In this document: piece by piece, positions 1 through 6,493 of the stretch
Numbering within the stretch: the first letter of the stretch is position 1
Layout of the letters: each line of letters begins with the position of its first letter
Origin: an uncultured Planctomycetales bacterium
Lineage (GTDB): Bacteria; Planctomycetota; Planctomycetia; Pirellulales; Thermoguttaceae
Assembly: GCA_937889015.1 (NCBI GenBank)
Contig: CALARR010000411.1
Location: forward strand, 1 to 10,510
Reading direction: 5' to 3'
DNA: 10,510 nucleotides
Made by a program: the position numbers and the translations under genes
The notes under the pieces: generated by a model
Told to the model about the DNA's origin: nothing
The model's input: the letters and a program-made list of their open reading frames with translations, nothing else
Database searches by the model: none

Positions 1-359
1 TCACCAAGGCCCGCCAGTCGATCGCCGGATTCCGGCTCCGCGAGGGGCTGGCGATCGGCTGCAAAGTGACCCTCCGCGGCAAGCGGATGTACGAGTTCCT
101 GGACCGGCTGGTGTCGCTGGCTTTGCCGCGGGTACGTGACTTCCGCGGATTGAATCCGGACGCCTTCGATGGGCACGGGAACTACAGCATCGGCCTGACC
201 GAGCAGTTGGTGTTTCCGGAGTTGAATCCGGACAAGTACACCCGGCCCCAGGGCATGAACATTACGATCGTGACCAACGTGGACAGCAATGACGAAGCAC
301 GCGAGTTGCTGCGGAAGATGGGCGTGCCGATGCGCGCCACCGCGGCTGTCGCGAGTTAA
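1..359 (+). CDS. rplE: 50S ribosomal protein L5, 3' part only
   Basis: L5 binds 5S rRNA and the central protuberance of the large subunit and contacts P-site tRNA. The reading frame is open from base 3 (first two bases belong to a split codon) and ends with TAA at 357-359, giving 118 visible residues. The usual protein is about 180 residues, so roughly the first third lies outside the window. Diagnostic family sequence is visible: TKARQSIAGFRLREG at the left edge, then CKVTLRG, MYEFLDRL, RDFRGL, FDGHGNYSIGL and FPE. An internal ATG at 90 and other in-frame starts are not the real start, because conserved L5 sequence continues to the window edge. The next gene, rpsN, begins 11 bases after the stop and its ribosome binding site overlaps this stop codon, so the two are probably translationally coupled. 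Confidence 0.97.
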   Translation, partial: TKARQSIAGFRLREGLAIGCKVTLRGKRMYEFLDRLVSLALPRVRDFRGLNPDAFDGHGNYSIGLTEQLVFPELNPDKYTRPQGMNITIVTNVDSNDEARELLRKMGVPMRATAAVAS

Positions 360-370
360 GGAAAGATTGC

Positions 371-556
371 ATGGCAAGCAAGTCAAAGATCGCCAAGGCG
401 CTCAAGCCGGTCAAATTTTCTACCCGCTTCAAACGCCGTTGCCGTTTGTGCGGGCGACCGAGAGCCGTGTATCGGAAGTTCGGCATCTGCCGTATCTGCT
501 TCCGCAACCTGGCCGACGGCGGACTGATCCCCGGTGTCAAGAAGGCGAGCTGGTAA
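371..556 (+). CDS. rpsN: 30S ribosomal protein S14, zinc-binding type Z
   Basis: S14 is a small-subunit head protein that binds 16S rRNA next to S3, S10 and S19. The product has 61 residues, the length of the short zinc-binding form (about 61) rather than the long zinc-free form (about 90 to 100). The zinc ribbon is intact: C24-x2-C27 and C40-x2-C43, with conserved GRPRAVYRKFGICRICFR around it and the usual C-terminal GVKKASW. The start ATG at 371 is preceded by AAGGAAAG at 358-365, which overlaps the L5 stop codon. rpsH follows after 15 bases. The intact cysteines imply a zinc-requiring S14. A zinc-free paralogue elsewhere in the genome is possible but cannot be seen here. Confidence 0.97.
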   Translation: MASKSKIAKALKPVKFSTRFKRRCRLCGRPRAVYRKFGICRICFRNLADGGLIPGVKKASW

Positions 557-571
557 GGGACACACAAGACC

Positions 572-967
572 ATGATGACCGATCCCGTAGCCGACATGTT
601 GACTCGCATCCGCAATGCGGTCCGCGTGGAACGGCCCCACGTTGATATGCCGCTCTCCAAGGTCAAGCGAGGCCTCGCCGAGGTCCTCAAGCGCGAGGGC
701 TACATCTGGGATTGGGAAGAAATCCCCGCCCAGCCGTCGACCGCGCTGCGCGTACACCTGAAGTACGGCCCCAACGGTGAACGCGTGATCCGGCACATCC
801 GCCGGATCAGCAAGCCCGGCCGGCGCGTGTACAGCGGGGTGACCGGCCTGAAGCCGATCCTGGGCGGGCTGGGCATCTCGATCCTCAGCACCAGCCGCGG
901 CGTGATCAGCGACCGCGAGGCCCGCCAGCGCAAGCTGGGGGGGGAACTGCTGTGCGAGATCTGGTAA
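572..967 (+). CDS. rpsH: 30S ribosomal protein S8
   Basis: S8 is a primary 16S rRNA-binding protein of the central domain. In E. coli it also represses the spc operon by binding its mRNA; whether that happens here is unknown. The 131-residue product matches the family length of about 130. The N-terminus TDPVADMLTRIRNA is the standard S8 opening. The C-terminal RNA-binding signature is present as ISILSTSRGVISDREAR followed by GGELLCEIW. Two adjacent in-frame ATG codons (572 and 575) can serve as start; the first is chosen, but the difference is one methionine. The GGGA at 557-560 is rather far from the start, so the ribosome binding site is weak. A run of eight G (937-944) near the 3' end encodes two glycines. 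Confidence 0.97.
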   Translation: MMTDPVADMLTRIRNAVRVERPHVDMPLSKVKRGLAEVLKREGYIWDWEEIPAQPSTALRVHLKYGPNGERVIRHIRRISKPGRRVYSGVTGLKPILGGLGISILSTSRGVISDREARQRKLGGELLCEIW

Positions 968-1012
968 GCCCGCCGCGCGCCGACTATTGAGAACCCAATC
1001 AAGGACAGCACC

Positions 1013-1558
1013 ATGTCCCGTATCGGAAAAATTCCCCTCAAGGTTCCCGCCAAGGTCCAGGTGACCCTGGCCGAACGCACGATCACGGTTGAAGGCCCCT
1101 TGGGCAAACTGCAGTTCGAGCATCGGCCCGAGGTCTCGTTGGCCTACGACGAGGCGGGACGCGTGCTCACCGTCGCCCGGCAAGACGACCAACGCTTGAG
1201 CAAGTCGCTGCACGGCCTCACCCGGGCGCTCGTGCAGAACATGCTCGTGGGCGTCACCCAAGGCTACGAAAAACGCTTGGAAATCGTCGGGGTGGGCTAC
1301 ATCGCCGCGGTGCAGAAGGGCATGCTGCAGCTCCGCGTCGGTCTGGCCAACGAGTTGCAGGTCACGATCCCCGAAGGGCTCGCCGTCACCTGCCCCGACC
1401 AGCAGCATGTGTTGATCAAAGGCATTGACAAGCAGAAGGTATCCCACTTCGCCGCTTCCGTCCGCGCCCTGCGCAAGCCCGAGCCCTACAAGGGCAAGGG
1501 CATCCGCTTTGATGGCGAGGCCGTGCGACGCAAGCAGGGCAAGGCTACGGTCAAGTAA
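1013..1558 (+). CDS. rplF: 50S ribosomal protein L6
   Basis: L6 binds 23S rRNA helix 97 near the sarcin-ricin loop and the factor-binding site of the large subunit. The 181-residue product has the expected length (about 177 to 184) and two tandem L6 folds. The N-terminus is MSRIGKIPLKVP and the first domain contains TVEGPLGKL. The second domain contains KRLEIVGVGY and ends with the strongly conserved KPEPYKGKGIRFDGE, a basic rRNA-binding tail. AAGGA at 1001-1005 lies seven bases before the ATG. It sits 45 bases after rpsH and 62 bases before rplR, in the standard spc order. Confidence 0.97.
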   Translation: MSRIGKIPLKVPAKVQVTLAERTITVEGPLGKLQFEHRPEVSLAYDEAGRVLTVARQDDQRLSKSLHGLTRALVQNMLVGVTQGYEKRLEIVGVGYIAAVQKGMLQLRVGLANELQVTIPEGLAVTCPDQQHVLIKGIDKQKVSHFAASVRALRKPEPYKGKGIRFDGEAVRRKQGKATVK

Positions 1559-1620
1559 TCTCCCGAGTATTCACCCCGGGACCATCGGCCGTCCCTATCC
1601 CCAGTCAGCGAGATGTAGAC

Positions 1621-1992
1621 GTGAGACACGAAAGAGTCATCGGCAGGCAGCGGCAACGGCGTTGTTGGCGGGTGAGCAACCGCGTGAAGCGGGACCTCGT
1701 CCGGCCTCGTCTGGCCGTGTTCCGCAGCCTGAAACACATCTACGCCCAGATCATCGACGACCTCGCCGGTCGCACGCTGGTCTCGGCGAGCACGATGGAC
1801 AAAGAGCTCAAGGCCGAACTGGGCGCCAAGTGCGGCAACAAGACGGCCGCCGCTGCCGTGGGCAAGGCCCTCGCCCAGCGGGCCCTGGCCGCCGGCCTGA
1901 AGCAGGTGGCGTTCGATCGCCGCTCCTACCGGTATCACGGCCGCGTGGCCGCCTTGGCCGATGCGGCGCGCGAAGCCGGTCTCCAGTTCTAA
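1621..1992 (+). CDS. rplR: 50S ribosomal protein L18, GTG start
   Basis: L18 binds 5S rRNA together with L5 and anchors it to the large subunit. The 123-residue product fits the family (about 117 to 122). Recognisable segments are the basic N-terminus (RQRQRRCWRV), RPRLAVFRSLKHIYAQIIDD, the middle KTAAAAVGKALAQRA, and the C-terminal VAFDRRSYRYHGRVAALADAAREAG. The proposed start is GTG at 1621, because the family N-terminus begins there. An ATG at 1613 is out of frame and is followed at once by TAG. The upstream GCGAGA is only a weak ribosome binding site. A 149-base gap separates it from rpsE, which is unusually long for this operon. Confidence 0.94.
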   Translation: MRHERVIGRQRQRRCWRVSNRVKRDLVRPRLAVFRSLKHIYAQIIDDLAGRTLVSASTMDKELKAELGAKCGNKTAAAAVGKALAQRALAAGLKQVAFDRRSYRYHGRVAALADAAREAGLQF

Positions 1993-2141
1993 CGCTTAAC
2001 CCCCGAACCAAACCCGAACCACAGGCGCCGAGCTTCAGATCACGGATGCAACCGCGGCGACTCGACATCGCCCGGTTTGCTGGCACATCGCCAATGCCAC
2101 ATGCATCGCTTTCCTGAACACCCACAAACGCAAAGACTGTT
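1993..2141 (+). other. Long rplR-rpsE spacer with short direct repeat
   Basis: This is a 149-base spacer inside an operon where neighbours are usually separated by a few to about 60 bases. It contains no credible open frame. CCCGAACCA occurs twice (2002-2010 and 2013-2021) with an 11-base period. A small inverted repeat pairs TGGCA (2081-2085) with TGCCA (2095-2099). No good -35/-10 pair and no clear Shine-Dalgarno sequence before the rpsE ATG were found. A function is not established. Confidence 0.4.
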
Positions 2142-2627
2142 ATGGCAACCGAATCCACCCGAGGGGAACTGATCGAGAAGGTCATCAAGATCCGGCGGTG
2201 CGCCGCCGTGGTCAAAGGTGGCCGCCGGTTCAGCTTCACGGCCCTGGTCGTCGTGGGCGACGGCAAAGGCCGAGTCGGCTGGGGCTACGGCAAGGCGAAC
2301 GAGGTTCCGCCCGCCGTGGAGAAGGCCGTCAAGGACGGCAGCCGCAACATGATCGAGGTCCCCATCGTGGGCTCGAGCATTCCCCACACCGTCAAGGGGC
2401 ACTTCGGCTCGGCCGACGTGATCCTCGTGCCCGCCGGCCCCGGTACCGGCGTGATCGCCGGCAGCGCCGTCCGCGCGGTGTGCGAATGCGCCGGCCTGCG
2501 GGACATCCTCACCAAGAGCTTCGGCTCCACCAACCCGATCAATCTCGTCAAGGCCACCATTGCCGCCATCCAGCAACTCCGCACGCAAGGCGACGTGGAG
2601 CGGCTGCGGGGAGTCTCTCTCACATGA
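2142..2627 (+). CDS. rpsE: 30S ribosomal protein S5
   Basis: S5 lies at the mRNA entry side of the small subunit, contacts S4 and S8, and influences decoding accuracy. The 161-residue product has the usual length (about 160 to 170). The N-terminal double-stranded-RNA-binding-like domain is seen in VKGGRRFSFTALVVVGDGKG and GWGYGKANEVPPAVEKA. The C-terminal domain shows VPAGPGTGVIAGSAVRAV, then LTKSFGSTNPINLVKATI. The ATG at 2142 starts the protein just before the conserved first helix and has no strong ribosome binding site. The stop TGA (2625-2627) overlaps the rplO start in an ATGA arrangement, so S5 and L15 translation are probably coupled. rpmD (L30), which lies between these genes in E. 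coli and Bacillus, is absent. Confidence 0.97.
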   Translation: MATESTRGELIEKVIKIRRCAAVVKGGRRFSFTALVVVGDGKGRVGWGYGKANEVPPAVEKAVKDGSRNMIEVPIVGSSIPHTVKGHFGSADVILVPAGPGTGVIAGSAVRAVCECAGLRDILTKSFGSTNPINLVKATIAAIQQLRTQGDVERLRGVSLT

Positions 2628-3115
2628 ATATCAACGAAGTCAATCGCGGCATCCAGCGTCACAAGACCCGCAAGCGGATCGGACGCGGCAAGGGCAGCGG
2701 CACCGGCAAGACCGCCGGCCGTGGCCACAAGGGCCACGGCTCACGCGCCGGCTGGTCCATGTCGGCCGTGTTCGAAGGCGGGCAGATGCCGCTCGTGCGG
2801 CGGATTCCCAAACGGGGATTCACCAACCGCTACGCCCAGGTCGTGGCGGCGGTCAACGTGGGCACGCTCGACGAGCTGTTCAACGCCGGCGACGAAGTCA
2901 CGCCCCAGGCCATCCACGCCAAGCACCTGGCGAAGGGCGCGTACGATGAACTGAAGATCCTTGGCGATGGCGAGTTGACCAAGGCCCTGAAGATCTCGGC
3001 GCACCGTTTCAGCAAGTCGGCCCTGGAGAAGATCCAGAAGGCCGGCGGCGAGGCGGTGGTCCTGCCCGGAAAGGCGCCCGTCGTCAAGAACAAGATGAGC
3101 AAGGCGAAGAAGTAG
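2624..3115 (+). CDS. rplO: 50S ribosomal protein L15
   Basis: L15 is a late-assembling large-subunit protein with a long basic N-terminal extension that threads into 23S rRNA. The product is 163 residues, slightly longer than the E. coli form of 144. The start ATG at 2624 is chosen because it gives the family N-terminus MNINEVNRGIQRHKTRKRIG; the open frame extends further upstream only as a shadow inside rpsE. Residues 20-43 are the glycine- and lysine-rich RNA-binding arm (GRGKGSGTGKTAGRGHKGHG). FEGGQMPLVRRIPKRGFTN follows, and the C-terminal half carries the fold with SAHRFSKSALEKIQKAGG. GGGGAG at 2608-2613, inside rpsE, is a suitable ribosome binding site. secY begins 42 bases downstream. 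Confidence 0.97.
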   Translation: MNINEVNRGIQRHKTRKRIGRGKGSGTGKTAGRGHKGHGSRAGWSMSAVFEGGQMPLVRRIPKRGFTNRYAQVVAAVNVGTLDELFNAGDEVTPQAIHAKHLAKGAYDELKILGDGELTKALKISAHRFSKSALEKIQKAGGEAVVLPGKAPVVKNKMSKAKK

Positions 3116-3157
3116 GCTGCCGCGCAGAGACCTTCGTAGTAAAGGACGGATCGCACG

Positions 3158-4516
3158 ATGTGGGAAAAAATACGCGTCGTCTTCACGATCCCCGAGCTGC
3201 GCCAGAAGATTCTGCTGACGCTTCTGCTGCTGGCCATCTATCGCATCGGCTACTGGGTGCCTCTGCCCATCGTCGACGCCAAGCAGATGACGGCCTTCTT
3301 CCAGAACCAGCAGGGCACCTGGGGAGCGCTGATTGAGCAGGTGGCCACCTTCAGCGCCAGCCAGCTCAGCCAGGTGACCATCTTCGGCTTGGGCATCATG
3401 CCCTACATCTCGGCCTCGATTATCTTCCAGCTCCTGGCGAGCGTCTATCCGCCCCTGGAGAAGCTGCAGAAGGAAGGCGAGAGCGGACGCAAGAAGATCA
3501 ACGAATACACGCGCTATGCCACGGTCGTCTTGTGCCTGGGGCAAAGCTGGTTCTACATGAAGTTTCTGATCGCCAACAACCTCGTACACCAGTCCTTGCT
3601 GTACGAAGGGCACTTGGCCTACTCCTGGCAGATCACGGCCGTCTTGGTCATGACCGCCGGGACCGTGTTCCTCATGTGGCTGGGCGAGCAGATCGACGAA
3701 TACGGCATCGGCAACGGCATCAGCCTGTTGATCATGGCCGGCATTCTGGCACGCATGCCCGACGCCCTCCGCCGGCTGTTGGTGCCCCTCTGGGAAAACG
3801 GTTTCCAGCTTGGCGGCTCGCCCGGCACGCTGGGGGTGGAAATGGTGCTGGTGTTGGTGATCTTGTTCGTGTGCGTGGTGGCCGGCGTGGTGTTCATCAC
3901 CCAAGGCCAGCGGCGCATCCCCACGCAGAGCGCCAAGCATGTGCGCGGCCGGCGCGTGTTCGGCGGCACGCGGCAGTTCCTGCCGCTGCGCGTCAACCAG
4001 GCCGGCGTGATGCCCATCATCTTCGCCAGCAGCTTGTTGCTGTTCCCGCAGATGCTCTTCGGGTATCTGAAGAACGCCTTCCCCCACTCCCTGTGGTTGA
4101 GCCAGGCCGAGGCTTCGTTCCATCGCGGCGATTCCTACATCTACAACGTGCTCTACGTGTTGCTGATCTACTTCTTCTGCTACTTCTGGACGGCCATCAC
4201 CTTCAATCCCAAGGACATGGCCGACAACCTGAAGAACTACGGAACGTTCATCCCCGGTTATCGGCCCGGGCGGCGGACCTCCGACTACCTGGAAAAAGTC
4301 ATGGTGCGGATCACCTACGTCGGGGCGGGATTCCTGGCCGTGGTGGCCATCGCGCCCACCGTGGTGGCGACCATGATGGGAATCGACTACGGCATCGCCA
4401 GCTTTTACGGCGGCACCGGCCTGCTGATCGCCGTCAGTGTGGCCTTCGACCTGGTGCAGAAGATCGACAGCCACCTCGTGATGCGCAACTATCGCGGACT
4501 GCTGGAAAAAGGCTAG
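3158..4516 (+). CDS. secY: Preprotein translocase channel subunit SecY
   Basis: SecY forms the membrane channel of the Sec translocon with SecE and SecG. It passes unfolded preproteins driven by SecA and inserts membrane proteins during translation. The 452-residue product matches the family (about 430 to 450) and has about ten hydrophobic segments. Family landmarks are TM1 around 17-36, GLGIMPYISASIIFQLL (77-93, TM2), GEQIDEYGIGNGISLLI (176-192, TM4), QRRIPTQSAK (251-260), LPLRVNQAGVMPIIFASSLL (275-294, TM7), the cytoplasmic loop with NPKDMADNLKNYGTFIPGYRPG (350-371), and GGTGLLIAVSVAFD (418-431, TM10). The PGYRPG arginine corresponds to the SecA-interacting arginine of E. coli (R357). AAAGGACGGA at 3141-3150 precedes the ATG. 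Its position after rplO is the standard spc context. Confidence 0.98.
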   Translation: MWEKIRVVFTIPELRQKILLTLLLLAIYRIGYWVPLPIVDAKQMTAFFQNQQGTWGALIEQVATFSASQLSQVTIFGLGIMPYISASIIFQLLASVYPPLEKLQKEGESGRKKINEYTRYATVVLCLGQSWFYMKFLIANNLVHQSLLYEGHLAYSWQITAVLVMTAGTVFLMWLGEQIDEYGIGNGISLLIMAGILARMPDALRRLLVPLWENGFQLGGSPGTLGVEMVLVLVILFVCVVAGVVFITQGQRRIPTQSAKHVRGRRVFGGTRQFLPLRVNQAGVMPIIFASSLLLFPQMLFGYLKNAFPHSLWLSQAEASFHRGDSYIYNVLYVLLIYFFCYFWTAITFNPKDMADNLKNYGTFIPGYRPGRRTSDYLEKVMVRITYVGAGFLAVVAIAPTVVATMMGIDYGIASFYGGTGLLIAVSVAFDLVQKIDSHLVMRNYRGLLEKG

Positions 4517-4622
4517 TCCGCGGCGGTGGTCGCGGCCGGCGGACCGTGCGAGCGTGCTGGGCAGAAAGCTTGGGGAACCCCTGGGGGCTCTCCGTGGGGA
4601 CCCAAGAATAGGACGGAAAGTC
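4517..4622 (+). promoter_or_regulatory. Structured G-rich leader between secY and adk
   Basis: This 106-base spacer can form alternative hairpins. CTTGGG (4569-4574) pairs perfectly with CCCAAG (4601-4606). Inside it, GGGG (4572-4575) can instead pair with CCCC (4578-4581), and those C bases could also pair with GGGG at 4583-4586 or 4596-4599. Four G runs (4559-4561, 4572-4575, 4583-4587, 4596-4599) have linkers of 10, 7 and 8 bases, so a loose G-quadruplex is also possible. The adk ribosome binding site (GGACGGAAAG, 4611-4620) follows at once. A role in tuning adk translation is inference. Confidence 0.35.
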
Positions 4623-5180
4623 ATGCGAATCATTTTCATCGGACCACCGGGCGCGGGCAAAGGCACGCAGGCCGAGCGGCTGATCCAGACCTATCATCTG
4701 GCGCACCTCTCGACCGGCGACATGCTCCGCGCCGCACGCGATGCCAAGTCGGAAATCGGCGTCCTGGCCGATAAGTACATGTCCGCCGGACAACTCGTCC
4801 CCGACGAGGTCATCATGGCCGTCGTCGGCGAACGCCTGGGCCAGGCCGATTGCCGGCAGGGATACCTGCTGGACGGCTTTCCGCGCACCATCGCCCAGGC
4901 CGAAGCCCTGGACGCGATCCTCAGCAAACAAGGCACGCCCCTGGACGTGGTCCTGGAGTTGAACGTGGCCGAGGACGAGCTCTTCCGCCGCCTGGCGGGA
5001 CGCGGTCGCGCCGACGACAAACCGGAAGTGATTCGGCAACGCCTCGTCGCCTATCGGCAGCAGACTCAGCCGCTGTTGGACTACTACGCCAAACAAGGGC
5101 TGCTGAAGACCATCGACGGCCTGGGAACGGTCGACGATATCTTCGCACGTATCCAGAAGGTGCTCGCCCCACTCGCCTAG
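4623..5180 (+). CDS. adk: Adenylate kinase, short-LID form
   Basis: Adenylate kinase is cytosolic and interconverts ATP plus AMP with two ADP, balancing the adenylate pool. The 185-residue product begins MRIIFIGPPGAGKGTQAE. Its P-loop GPPGAGKGT spans 7-15 with K13. AMP-binding residues sit in LSTGDMLR (29-36, with R36), and the catalytic-arginine motif DGFPRT is at 84-89 (R88). The LID is the short kind: RLAGRGR (123-129) passes straight to ADDKPEVIRQRL, without the roughly 27-residue insertion, or its zinc-binding cysteines, found in long forms. The ATG at 4623 is chosen because it gives the canonical N-terminus; an upstream in-frame GTG at 4554 would add 23 non-conserved residues. adk after secY is common outside the enterics. 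Confidence 0.97.
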   Translation: MRIIFIGPPGAGKGTQAERLIQTYHLAHLSTGDMLRAARDAKSEIGVLADKYMSAGQLVPDEVIMAVVGERLGQADCRQGYLLDGFPRTIAQAEALDAILSKQGTPLDVVLELNVAEDELFRRLAGRGRADDKPEVIRQRLVAYRQQTQPLLDYYAKQGLLKTIDGLGTVDDIFARIQKVLAPLA

Positions 5181-5270
5181 CGTTGGCGGCCGTTGGGAGG
5201 CCTGCAAGACAAGATTCCGGACTCGTACAACAGGGAAAGGAAGCGGAAGAAGACAGGGGGAAACCATAGC

Positions 5271-6089
5271 GTGGAAATCTTGCGGTCGCCCCGGGAAATC
5301 GCCGAAATGCGCAAAGCGGGCCTTCTGACCTGGAAGGCCCTGCACCTGGCTGGATCGATGGTCCGGCCCGGCGTGACCACGGGCGAGATCGACGCTGCGG
5401 TGGAGGCGCTCTATCAGCGGTATGCTGCGGTGCCACTGTTCAAGGGCGTTCCCGGGCGCGTGCCGTTCCCGGCCGTGACCTGCATCTCGATCAACGAAGA
5501 GGTCGTTCACGGAATTCCGGGCGCGCGACGGTTGGCAGAGGGAGACGTGGTCAGCATCGACACCGGCTGCAAGCTCAACGGTTGGTGCGGCGATGCAGCG
5601 ATCACCTTTCCCGTGGGAAAGATCCATCCCGAGGTGCAGCGGCTCCTCGACGTGACCCAGCAGACCCTCCAGATCGCGATCGAGGGCATGGGGCAGCGGA
5701 GCTGGTGGAGCGAAGTGGCCGCGGAGATGGAGCGATACGTGAAGCATCAGGGGTTCAGCGTGGTGGAGAGCTTTGTCGGCCACGGCATCGGCCGCCAAAT
5801 GCACGAAGACCCGCAGGTCCCTAACTTTGTGAACAATCATTTCCGCCGCAATGGAGATTTCCGGCTGGTTCCGGGATTGATCCTGGCGGTGGAACCCATG
5901 GTGAACATGGGCTCGAAAAGGGTGCAAACAGCGGCGGACTACTGGACCCAGGTCACGGTCGACCGCCGTCCCAGTGCGCATTTCGAGCACACCATCGCCA
6001 TGACGGAAAACGGGCCCCAGGTCCTGACTGCCCCCCCGACAGCGGATGAGGTCGCGTGGCTGGAGGCGGAGGAGCGAAAGACAAGTTAA
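5271..6089 (+). CDS. map: Methionine aminopeptidase, type I, GTG start
   Basis: This cytosolic metalloenzyme removes the initiator methionine from new proteins when the second residue is small. The 272-residue product has the length of the simple type I enzyme, without an N-terminal zinc-finger extension. All five metal ligands can be placed and number much as in E. coli: D97, D108, H171, E208 and E239. The substrate-side histidines H80 and H178 are also present. Motifs seen are CISINEEVVHGIPG (71-84), SFVGHGIGRQMHEDPQVPN (167-185), LAVEPMVN (205-212) and HFEHTIAMTENG (237-248). The start is GTG at 5271, ten bases after AGGGGG (5255-5260), because IL-SPREIAEMRKAG is the family opening. An in-frame TTG at 5193 would add 26 basic residues and has no ribosome binding site. 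Confidence 0.96.
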   Translation: MEILRSPREIAEMRKAGLLTWKALHLAGSMVRPGVTTGEIDAAVEALYQRYAAVPLFKGVPGRVPFPAVTCISINEEVVHGIPGARRLAEGDVVSIDTGCKLNGWCGDAAITFPVGKIHPEVQRLLDVTQQTLQIAIEGMGQRSWWSEVAAEMERYVKHQGFSVVESFVGHGIGRQMHEDPQVPNFVNNHFRRNGDFRLVPGLILAVEPMVNMGSKRVQTAADYWTQVTVDRRPSAHFEHTIAMTENGPQVLTAPPTADEVAWLEAEERKTS

Positions 6090-6223
6090 ATCTAGGCGTG
6101 CGCGGTAGTTTGGGGTGGGCTGGCAGGCTTGAAAAAGGTTGCTTGTCGACTGCAATGTGCCGGGTGGTCCAACGAGGATCGCCGCGATCGTGGCAAGGAA
6201 GGTAATTTCCTGCCCTGCGGCCC

Positions 6224-6253
6224 TTGTGGGACTATCCCTACAGCGCTTATACT
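6224..6253 (+). promoter_or_regulatory. Candidate sigma70-like promoter before rpmJ
   Basis: TTGTGG (6224-6229) and TATACT (6248-6253) are separated by 18 bases and resemble -35 and -10 hexamers. Transcription would begin near 6260, giving a leader of about 36 bases before the rpmJ ATG. The placement at the start of the alpha group, after the longest intergenic gap in the cluster, supports an internal promoter. It is a pattern match only; the downstream genes may also be read through from further upstream. Confidence 0.4.
6225..6242. repeat. Quasi-palindrome inside the candidate promoter
   Basis: TGT-GGGA (6225-6231) is mirrored by TCCC-T-ACA (6235-6242) around a CTA centre, with one unpaired T at 6239. 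The repeat lies between and partly over the proposed -35 hexamer and the spacer, a position typical of operators. No known operator is recognised, so a regulator-binding role is speculative. Confidence 0.3.
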
Positions 6254-6295
6254 AAAGCACTTTGTCCCTTTTGATGTAGAAGCGTATAGCAGGCT

Positions 6296-6409
6296 ATGAA
6301 AGTCCGGGCCAGCGTCAAACGTATCTGTGAGCACTGCAAAATCGTGCGTCGGCGGGGCGTGGTGCGCGTGGTGTGTACCAACCCACGTCACAAGCAACGA
6401 CAGGGGTGA
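6296..6409 (+). CDS. rpmJ: 50S ribosomal protein L36, zinc-binding form
   Basis: L36 is the smallest large-subunit protein. It binds 23S rRNA near the base of the L7/L12 stalk region. The frame gives 37 residues, the standard length: MKVRASVKRICEHCK, then the basic segment IVRRRGVVRVVC and TNPRHKQRQG. The zinc ribbon is complete, with C11, C14, C27 and H32. The start ATG is at 6296-6298 and the stop TGA at 6407-6409. GCAGG (6290-6294) lies very close to the start, so the ribosome binding site is not a strong one. Its place just before rpsM matches the border between the spc and alpha groups in many bacteria. This gene is easily missed because of its size. Confidence 0.96.
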   Translation: MKVRASVKRICEHCKIVRRRGVVRVVCTNPRHKQRQG

Positions 6410-6493
6410 TCGTTCGCGCCTGGGGGCCGTGCCGTAGGTCGATCGGCCGCGCGAATTGCCCGGTACTCTCAGCCAGCTTAGGAGCCGTAGTTT

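Larger units (their letters stand above)
6090..6295 (+). other. map-rpmJ spacer; no infA
   Basis: This 206-base spacer lies where infA (IF-1, about 72 codons) is found in many bacteria. No + strand frame here resembles IF-1 and the space is too short for one with its signals. It holds a candidate promoter and a quasi-palindrome (6225-6242), plus a small hairpin AGGAA/TTCCT (6196-6200 with 6207-6211). I see no intrinsic terminator for the upstream map transcript. Confidence 0.6.

Noticed and set aside
4554..4622. Upstream GTG start that would lengthen adk by 23 residues
   Set aside because: Adenylate kinases start directly with the strand before the P-loop (MRIIFIGPPG), and a clear ribosome binding site precedes the ATG at 4623.
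2741..4666. Minus-strand open frame of 641 codons across rplO, secY and the adk leader
   Set aside because: It is antisense to well-identified genes. Its translation is rich in His, Asp, Gly and Gln, as expected for the reverse complement of GC-rich codons, and shows no domain.
5193..5270. Upstream TTG start that would lengthen map by 26 residues
   Set aside because: The extension is basic and not conserved, the TTG has no ribosome binding site, and GTG at 5271 has a good one and gives the family N-terminus.
4434..6155. Minus-strand open frame of 573 codons across adk and map
   Set aside because: It is antisense to intact adk and map with all catalytic residues, so it is a GC-rich shadow frame.
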